From JACQGD01 sp045628725 (GTDB taxonomy: Bacteria; Patescibacteriota; Saccharimonadia; Saccharimonadales; Saccharimonadaceae), in assembly GCA_045628725.1 (NCBI GenBank), contig JAZQPT010000055.1:1-11784 (forward strand): a stretch of DNA of 11,784 nucleotides, in the 5' to 3' direction. How positions within the stretch are numbered: position 1 is the stretch's first letter; every line of letters starts with the position of its first letter. Below the pieces are notes generated by a model. That model was given only the letters and a program-made list of their open reading frames with translations. It made no database searches and was not told the origin of the DNA. Shown here one piece after another: positions 6,816-11,784 of the stretch. Made by a program: the position numbers and the translations under genes.

Positions 6816-8122
6816 TGAGGCAAGTTTTTTTGGATTTTATACGGGACCATAAAATATCTTTATCATTACTATGTTTTGGTGCCCTGTATGTATGTTTTGT
6901 AGTCCTTATACATGATGTGACTATTGGGGACTTTCAGGTTTTCGTGAAGGAGCCCGAAAGCGTATCGTATGGTATTGACAGGTGGTTTAATTGGAGTTCC
7001 CGGCTACTGATCGAGAGTTCTGTTGCCATCTTCTCGAAACATCTCCTGTTATGGAAGATAGTAAGTATAGTAATGGGCGCAATACTCTTTTGGAGTTTAG
7101 GGCGCATTCTAAGAATTAAAAGAGTTTACCAAGGAGTGCTACTTCTATGCATGATTTTCTTGATAAATATGCACATTCTCGCTAGTGCTGGTGTCTTCGC
7201 TACGACTATTAATTACTTATGGCCAGCGGCATGTTTTGCATTCGTTATGTCAGTGGCTTTAATTCCCCCTGAAAATAAATATTTAAATCGAATAGCTCAA
7301 GTGCTGATGTGGCCACTCTATATTTATGCGGTGTGCAGCGAGCAATTAGCAGTACTCGGCCTTATATTTGTATCTACGTATATTATCTATAAGATATACA
7401 AGAAGCAGCATGTGTCTATAGTATTCTGGATACTATTAGGTATATCTATCATAGGCATACTAAACGTTATAATTTCACCAGGTAACGAGAACAGAAAAGC
7501 TTCGGAGATTGGGACATGGTGGCCAGGATTTGATAGTCTTTCATTGTTATATAAAATAAAAATAGGAATCATAGTGATGTTTTCTAGGCTATTCATGGCT
7601 CCTGAACTGCCAGCGGTCTTATTAGTCCTATTGTTGGGTGTCTATTCGTACAAGATGAGGATTATACAGGCATTCGTTATAATACTGCCTGCTATTATAA
7701 TTATATTATTGTTTATATTTCCAGATACGTTCGGCACGACAGCAACATCATCAAGATCGCCAAATTTCTTTAATGAACTAAGTCAGCGCACACTAACGCT
7801 TGAACCTAAAAATCTTCCAACAAACCAAATGATAAATGAACTTTTTGTTGTATTTGGAGTGATAGCTGTAGGCATAGTCACCTCGATCGTACTCCTGAGT
7901 CGGAGGCATCCTTGGATGATTGTCATCTTATACTTTTTGAGTGCTGGTTTTTTGGTTTCTTTCGCTGTATCGTTCTCACCCACTGTATTTGCGTCAAATA
8001 CTCGAACATTGTATCCGTTCCTGATAATTATTGCATGCGTTAATTATTATTTACTCAATAAACTGATCTCTAAACACTTCTCTTCTGGTAGTGAGATAAA
8101 AACTAGAATACGATCAAAGTAA
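6815..8122 (+). CDS. DUF6056-like polytopic membrane protein, possible glycosyltransferase
   Basis: A 435-residue protein with about ten hydrophobic helices and no separate signal peptide. Conserved-looking elements between helices are an external Asp (GDF, Asp39), WSSRLL (60-65), ATTINYLWP (129-137), CSEQ (174-177), SPGNENR (221-227) with EIGTWWPGF after it, and SFSPTVFASNTRT (386-398). From memory this set fits the DUF6056 family, often found beside surface-polysaccharide genes in Gram-positive bacteria and thought to be GT-C-type enzymes using lipid-linked sugars; activity here is inferred. The ATG overlaps the upstream TAA by one base and has AGGA five bases before it, so translation is probably coupled. 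A 12-base gap separates it from the next gene. It would work with the two flanking glycosyltransferases, perhaps adding a side group on the outer face. Confidence 0.82.
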   Translation: MRQVFLDFIRDHKISLSLLCFGALYVCFVVLIHDVTIGDFQVFVKEPESVSYGIDRWFNWSSRLLIESSVAIFSKHLLLWKIVSIVMGAILFWSLGRILRIKRVYQGVLLLCMIFLINMHILASAGVFATTINYLWPAACFAFVMSVALIPPENKYLNRIAQVLMWPLYIYAVCSEQLAVLGLIFVSTYIIYKIYKKQHVSIVFWILLGISIIGILNVIISPGNENRKASEIGTWWPGFDSLSLLYKIKIGIIVMFSRLFMAPELPAVLLVLLLGVYSYKMRIIQAFVIILPAIIIILLFIFPDTFGTTATSSRSPNFFNELSQRTLTLEPKNLPTNQMINELFVVFGVIAVGIVTSIVLLSRRHPWMIVILYFLSAGFLVSFAVSFSPTVFASNTRTLYPFLIIIACVNYYLLNKLISKHFSSGSEIKTRIRSK

Positions 8123-8134
8123 GGTGTTACAATA

Positions 8135-10762
8135 ATGAGCGTGAGTAATGAAATCCATCCCGATACAAAAGTCCTAATAATCTCTTGGTCACCAGTACCA
8201 ACCCCGAAATATCAAAAGATTGAAGGTAGTGGTCAACGCTTCTTTGGTTTGGCAACAGGCCTACAGAAAAACGGAGTTAAAGATATAACAATCGGTGTCG
8301 GTCATATCTATCCTTTGGATGTGGATGAAGTTTCGGGAATTAAGCTGTTTAACTATGACTTCAACGATGATTTGATTGATCGCCTTAAGCAATACGACAC
8401 AGTCATTTTAAATTACGCTATACATGGTGCGAAATTTATTGCGGATAATTTACCCAAAAATATCCAAGTGATCTATGACGTTTACGGGCCAGCTTACATT
8501 GAGAGTCTTGCCAGGGATCCAGAAGACATGGCTGGAACCTATGTCGGAAACCTACTTGCCGTTAAAGAGATATTTAACGAAATTCTACCGCGCGGGGACT
8601 TCTTCCTGTATGCGAATGATGCGCAGGAGAAGTTCTATACCGGCGTACTAGCAACGCTAGGTATTATCAATCAATTTACCTATAAGATGGATCGATTACT
8701 AAAGGTGCCTTTTGGTATAGACAAACAGGCTACTGAAATAAAGTACGATAATCCATACAAGGAGTACGGAGTTAAAGACAGCGATTTTGTATTGCTATGG
8801 TTTGGAGGTCTTTATCCATGGTTCGACATTACTCCCATACTCGATACACTGAAGTCATTTAAGGGTGACGGCCTTAAATTGGTGATTGTGGGCGGAAACA
8901 ACCCTCAGAACCAACACCCTGATTTTGTAAAACATTATAAAAATACCGTTCAATATATCGAAGATAACAACTTAAAGGAACAAGTCGTGCTAATTGACTG
9001 GGTTGATTTTGCAACTCGAAGGAAATATTACGAATTCGCTGACATTATCGTGAGTATGAATGGTCAAGGTAAAGAAAATATCTACTCATGGCGAACAAGA
9101 GTAATGGATTATGTTGGGAGTACAACGCCGCTCATGACGAATGGAGGTGATCCGTTATCTGATGAGCTTATAGAATGCGGAGCTGCCTTTAAGATAGAAG
9201 TGGACGACGGCAAGGGTATACAGGCTGTTATTGAGCGTCTAGCGGGTGACGAGCAGCGTAAAGAGCTAAAAGCAGCTAGCCGTAACATGGAGGCTATTCA
9301 GCCGAAGTATTATTGGGAGAGTGTCACGAATGTATTGGCAGAGAAAATTCTTGCACAGGATAGGCCGCACATGGACGAGAGGGCATTTAGGATGGAGAAT
9401 AACATTAATGACCTCACTACACCAACCACTGCACGCACTGAGGTAAGATCAAATCGTTCATTTGGCAGCATGGCGTCTCTTCTTGTACTGAAGGTGCAGG
9501 AAAAGGGATTTAGGACGACATACCGAATCGTTCGCGATAAGGCATATCGAAGAGCGGCCGTAGAGTATAGGAAGAAATTTCCTGAGAAAAAGGCTCAAAA
9601 GCCACGCATTGTTTTTGTTTCAAATCAGCTTAATAATACAGGTGCCCCGTTCGTATTGATGGATGTTATACGAGATCTAAAGAAGCAGTATCCACAAATG
9701 GCAAGCCGCGTGAAACTTATCGCGTTTACTCCTATCGAAGCGGTGAATGTGATAGAGATGGAGAAACTCGGCATCAATGTAGAGATCCATACCAACAGAG
9801 AGCTTCATGTATCTTTTAACAAAGGAGATGTAGTAGTGTTCAATACATTTGCTGTCTCTCGCACTACGATTTTTTCGGCAATTCATGCACTGAATCAAGG
9901 TAGGCTTAATAAGATTTTTTGGTATGGACACGAAGCTTCGCCTGACGGGTTTGTCGACGATGATGTAAAGAAGATATTCGCCAACTATTTGGAAGAGGAT
10001 AAAGCAAAGATTTATTCAGTGTCAAAAAAAACGAACGAAGAGTATGTTAAATTCTTTGGTACAAAAAAGAATGTTGAAAAAATGCCTTTCCGCTTCTTGT
10101 TTCCTGAAGATAAATTTATGGTACGATCAGCCGCTGATTTCGATACACTACGTTTCACTACGACGGGTAGTTTGATGGATATGCGAAAAGGCCAGTACCC
10201 AATACTATACGCATTCCTCGATTTTTATCACAACTACTACATAAAGAATCCGGCAGGATATAGGGAATTTCACCTTAGTTTTATTGGGGCATATGAAAAA
10301 AGTGACCTGAGTCAACATGCTCCGTATCATATTCAGAATATCATGAAGCAGCTTGAGGTATCGGCAAAGGGACTTGGCGATCGCTTCTCATTGCTACCTG
10401 GGATGTCTCACGATGCCGCGATTGATGCTATCGCTACCGCGAACGTGAGTATATGCTACTCGCTACTGGAGGCAATGGGCATATTCGTTTATGAAGGTAT
10501 GGCTACGGGACATCCAATTATACGTAACGAATCAGCTGGCCAGGACGAGCAGTTACTTGAGGGTAAAAATGGGTTTGCTGTTTCAAACGATGACTTCGTG
10601 GGTCTGGTTGATACGATTGAAAAAATGTTGAATAAAAGTAAGACAACAAATGATGATTTGGCGAAAATGTCAAAAGTGTCTAATGAAATAGCTAAAAAAG
10701 CAACCGATTGTCAATATGGGATGTTACAGGAAATAGCCGCGACATTCAAAAAAGAGGCCTAA
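8135..10762 (+). CDS. Tandem GT4 (GT-B) glycosyltransferase, two domains
   Basis: An 875-residue cytosolic protein, about twice the length of a single GT-B enzyme. Domain 1 (about 8-400) has FGGLYPWFDITP, where GT4 enzymes start their donor-binding half, and IYSWRTRVMDY (317-326) in place of the usual EX7E region. A variable linker (about 400-488) follows. Domain 2 begins at PRIVFVSNQLNNTGAP (490), with the GAP loop of acceptor-side GT4 domains, TTGSLMDMRKGQ at the donor half, and a true EX7E motif at Glu779-Glu787 (EAMGIFVYE) followed by GMATGHPII. Domain 2 is thus the better supported catalyst; domain 1 may use another donor. The start is fixed by AAGGTG at 8121-8126, eight bases upstream, overlapping the previous stop. 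Third gene of the operon; its stop lies in the loop of the terminator hairpin. Possible role: extending the repeat unit, perhaps with rhamnose given the nearby rml genes, but this is inference. Confidence 0.92.
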   Translation: MSVSNEIHPDTKVLIISWSPVPTPKYQKIEGSGQRFFGLATGLQKNGVKDITIGVGHIYPLDVDEVSGIKLFNYDFNDDLIDRLKQYDTVILNYAIHGAKFIADNLPKNIQVIYDVYGPAYIESLARDPEDMAGTYVGNLLAVKEIFNEILPRGDFFLYANDAQEKFYTGVLATLGIINQFTYKMDRLLKVPFGIDKQATEIKYDNPYKEYGVKDSDFVLLWFGGLYPWFDITPILDTLKSFKGDGLKLVIVGGNNPQNQHPDFVKHYKNTVQYIEDNNLKEQVVLIDWVDFATRRKYYEFADIIVSMNGQGKENIYSWRTRVMDYVGSTTPLMTNGGDPLSDELIECGAAFKIEVDDGKGIQAVIERLAGDEQRKELKAASRNMEAIQPKYYWESVTNVLAEKILAQDRPHMDERAFRMENNINDLTTPTTARTEVRSNRSFGSMASLLVLKVQEKGFRTTYRIVRDKAYRRAAVEYRKKFPEKKAQKPRIVFVSNQLNNTGAPFVLMDVIRDLKKQYPQMASRVKLIAFTPIEAVNVIEMEKLGINVEIHTNRELHVSFNKGDVVVFNTFAVSRTTIFSAIHALNQGRLNKIFWYGHEASPDGFVDDDVKKIFANYLEEDKAKIYSVSKKTNEEYVKFFGTKKNVEKMPFRFLFPEDKFMVRSAADFDTLRFTTTGSLMDMRKGQYPILYAFLDFYHNYYIKNPAGYREFHLSFIGAYEKSDLSQHAPYHIQNIMKQLEVSAKGLGDRFSLLPGMSHDAAIDAIATANVSICYSLLEAMGIFVYEGMATGHPIIRNESAGQDEQLLEGKNGFAVSNDDFVGLVDTIEKMLNKSKTTNDDLAKMSKVSNEIAKKATDCQYGMLQEIAATFKKEA

Positions 10763-10783
10763 TCTCGGGCCTCTTTTTTGAAT
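10744..10783. terminator. Bidirectional intrinsic terminator between convergent operons
   Basis: A perfect 16-bp inverted repeat (10744-10759 with 10768-10783) and an 8-base loop. Its core is GAGGCC/GGCCTC, flanked by six A on one side and six T on the other, so a U-run follows the GC stem in both directions. The TAA stop of the GT4 gene (10760-10762) is in the loop. It should end both the plus-strand operon and the minus-strand rml genes. Confidence 0.93.
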
Positions 10784-10809
10784 TTACTCAATAGACAATT
10801 AGATTTTAT

Positions 10810-11658
10810 CTAGATCAGGTATTCGCCATAACCTGATTTTACGAGTGGGGCAGCCAGCTCATTCAGCTGTCCATTTGTAATAAACCCTTCTTCATGAGCA
10901 ATAACTTCCGGGCTTCCGATAATCTGGCCGGTGCGCTTCTGCAGTACTTTTACGTAATCAGTAGCATCGGTCATGCTATCGATAGTACCAGTGTCGAGCC
11001 AGACATCACCGTCGTCGAGTGGTGTTTCTTTTTGTTTGCCTTTTAGTTGATAGACGACCATGACACTCGGTATCTCTAGTTCGCCACGCGCACTCGATTG
11101 TTCTCCTTTTGCATTCTCGATCTCGTCATTGTCAAAGAAATAGAGGCCGATAAGTGCATAGTTCGATTTTGGTGTGGTTGGTTTTTCTTCGACGGACACA
11201 GCATTCATATTCTCGTCAAATTCTACGACACCGTAACGTTCTGGATCAGATACTTTGTAAGCAAAGACAACGCCGCCATCTGGGTCGGTGTTTTGCTTGA
11301 GTGATTCCGATAGGTTCGTACCATGGAAGATATTATCACCAAGTACCATGGCAACTTTGTCGTCACCGATAAATTCTTCACCGATAATAAATGCCTGAGC
11401 AAGACCATCTGGAGAAGGCTGCACTGCATAGGAGAGTTGAATGCCCCACTGTGAGCCATCGCCGAGGAGGTTTTGGAATGCCGCTTGGTCGTGAGGCGTA
11501 GTAATAATAAGGATGTCTTTGATACCTGCAGACATTAATGTAGTCAACGGGTAATACACCATTGGCTTGTCGTAAATTGGCATTAACTGCTTGCTGATAC
11601 CTTTTGTAATGGGCCACAAACGCGTGCCTGATCCACCGGCGAGAATAATTCCCTTCAT
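10810..11658 (-). CDS. rfbA: Glucose-1-phosphate thymidylyltransferase
   Basis: Also called rmlA. Makes dTDP-glucose from glucose-1-phosphate and dTTP, the first step toward dTDP-L-rhamnose, in the cytosol. The 282 residues are close to the usual 285-295 and the whole enzyme is present. LAGGSGTRLWPIT (6-18) is the nucleotide-binding signature with Lys23 in KQLMP, PSPDGLAQAF (81-90) contacts the sugar or base, LGDNIFHG (106-113) carries the metal-binding Asp, and EEKP (157-160), RGELEI (191-196) and WLDTGT (220-225) line the sugar site. The family usually reads RGELEITDVN; here it is RGELEIPSVM, a local divergence beside the active site. The start is supported by AAAGGAG four bases before the ATG. 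It follows the rfbD 3' end by nine bases, so the order rfbD then rfbA implies one transcript ending at the 10744-10783 hairpin. Confidence 0.97.
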   Translation of the reverse strand: MKGIILAGGSGTRLWPITKGISKQLMPIYDKPMVYYPLTTLMSAGIKDILIITTPHDQAAFQNLLGDGSQWGIQLSYAVQPSPDGLAQAFIIGEEFIGDDKVAMVLGDNIFHGTNLSESLKQNTDPDGGVVFAYKVSDPERYGVVEFDENMNAVSVEEKPTTPKSNYALIGLYFFDNDEIENAKGEQSSARGELEIPSVMVVYQLKGKQKETPLDDGDVWLDTGTIDSMTDATDYVKVLQKRTGQIIGSPEVIAHEEGFITNGQLNELAAPLVKSGYGEYLI

Positions 11659-11662
11659 AAAA

Positions 11663-11669
11663 CTCCTTT
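11663..11669 (-). promoter_or_regulatory. Shine-Dalgarno of rfbA overlapping the rfbD stop
   Basis: AAAGGAG on the minus strand shares bases with the TAA stop of the upstream gene (11668-11670) and sits four bases from the rfbA ATG. This layout favours coupled translation of the two rhamnose genes. Confidence 0.8.
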
Positions 11670-11784
11670 ATTCGTTGTCTAAATATGTCCGAAGCGCTTC
11701 TTCCCAATCTCGCGGGACGAAGCCTGTAGCCTTTATTTTATCAAGATTGAGCGTACTTTGTAAGGGGCGAGGGGCAATATCTTC
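11668..11784 (-). CDS. rfbD: dTDP-4-dehydrorhamnose reductase, C-terminal end only
   Basis: Also called rmlD. Only the last 38 codons are in the window; the rest lies beyond base 11784. RmlD reduces dTDP-4-dehydro-L-rhamnose to dTDP-L-rhamnose with NAD(P)H. The piece reads APRPLQSTLNLDKIKATGF then DWEEALRTYL, matching the family's C-terminal pattern of RP..S.L...K....G....W..AL..YL. Frame ends at TAA. Identification rests on this short tail plus the rfbA neighbour; a fused RmlC-RmlD protein, known in some bacteria, would look the same from this end. Confidence 0.85.
   Translation of the reverse strand, partial: EDIAPRPLQSTLNLDKIKATGFVPRDWEEALRTYLDNE

Noticed and set aside
11378..11707. Open frames overlapping rfbA and other genes in alternative frames
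   Set aside because: They lack domain signatures and lie across well-supported genes, so they are treated as chance frames.

Overview
The window is a stretch of a bacterial cell-surface polysaccharide (glycan) locus, with a two-gene secreted-protein module set into it on the opposite strand. DNA is AT-rich, genes are tightly packed, and all reading frames are intact in the standard code. My best guess for the source is a Candidatus Saccharibacteria (TM7/Patescibacteria) genome. This rests on the mix of low-GC GT2, GT-C and GT4 genes with a lysozyme-like exoprotein carrying GW-type DUF5648 repeats, a domain pairing I associate with Actinobacteria and Saccharibacteria. It is inference; there is no rRNA or marker gene here.

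Layout. Positions 2-1714 (+): 3' part of a tandem two-domain GT2 glycosyltransferase whose start lies before the window. 1861-3150 (+): polytopic GT-C-like membrane protein. 3186-5156 and 5134-5691 (-): an overlapping gene pair, read in the order membrane-anchored small protein, then secreted lysozyme-like protein with eight C-terminal repeats. 5692-5801: divergent promoter region. 5802-6815, 6815-8122 and 8135-10762 (+): a tight three-gene operon of a GT2 enzyme with coiled-coil tail, a DUF6056-like polytopic membrane protein, and a tandem GT4 glycosyltransferase. It ends at a strong symmetric terminator (10744-10783) that also serves the convergent genes. 10810-11658 (-): rfbA/rmlA, preceded by the 3' end of an rfbD/rmlD gene (11668-11784), both for dTDP-L-rhamnose synthesis.

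Working together (inference): RmlA and RmlD supply dTDP-rhamnose. The cytosolic GT2 and GT4 enzymes assemble a repeat unit on a lipid carrier. The two multi-pass proteins resemble lipid-linked-sugar transferases that would add side groups on the outer face. The divergent pair puts an anchored protein and a putative wall-active or adhesive protein outside the cell. I see no defence system, CRISPR array, insertion sequence, tRNA or rRNA. The most unusual item is the anchored/secreted pair with its eight-repeat tail.
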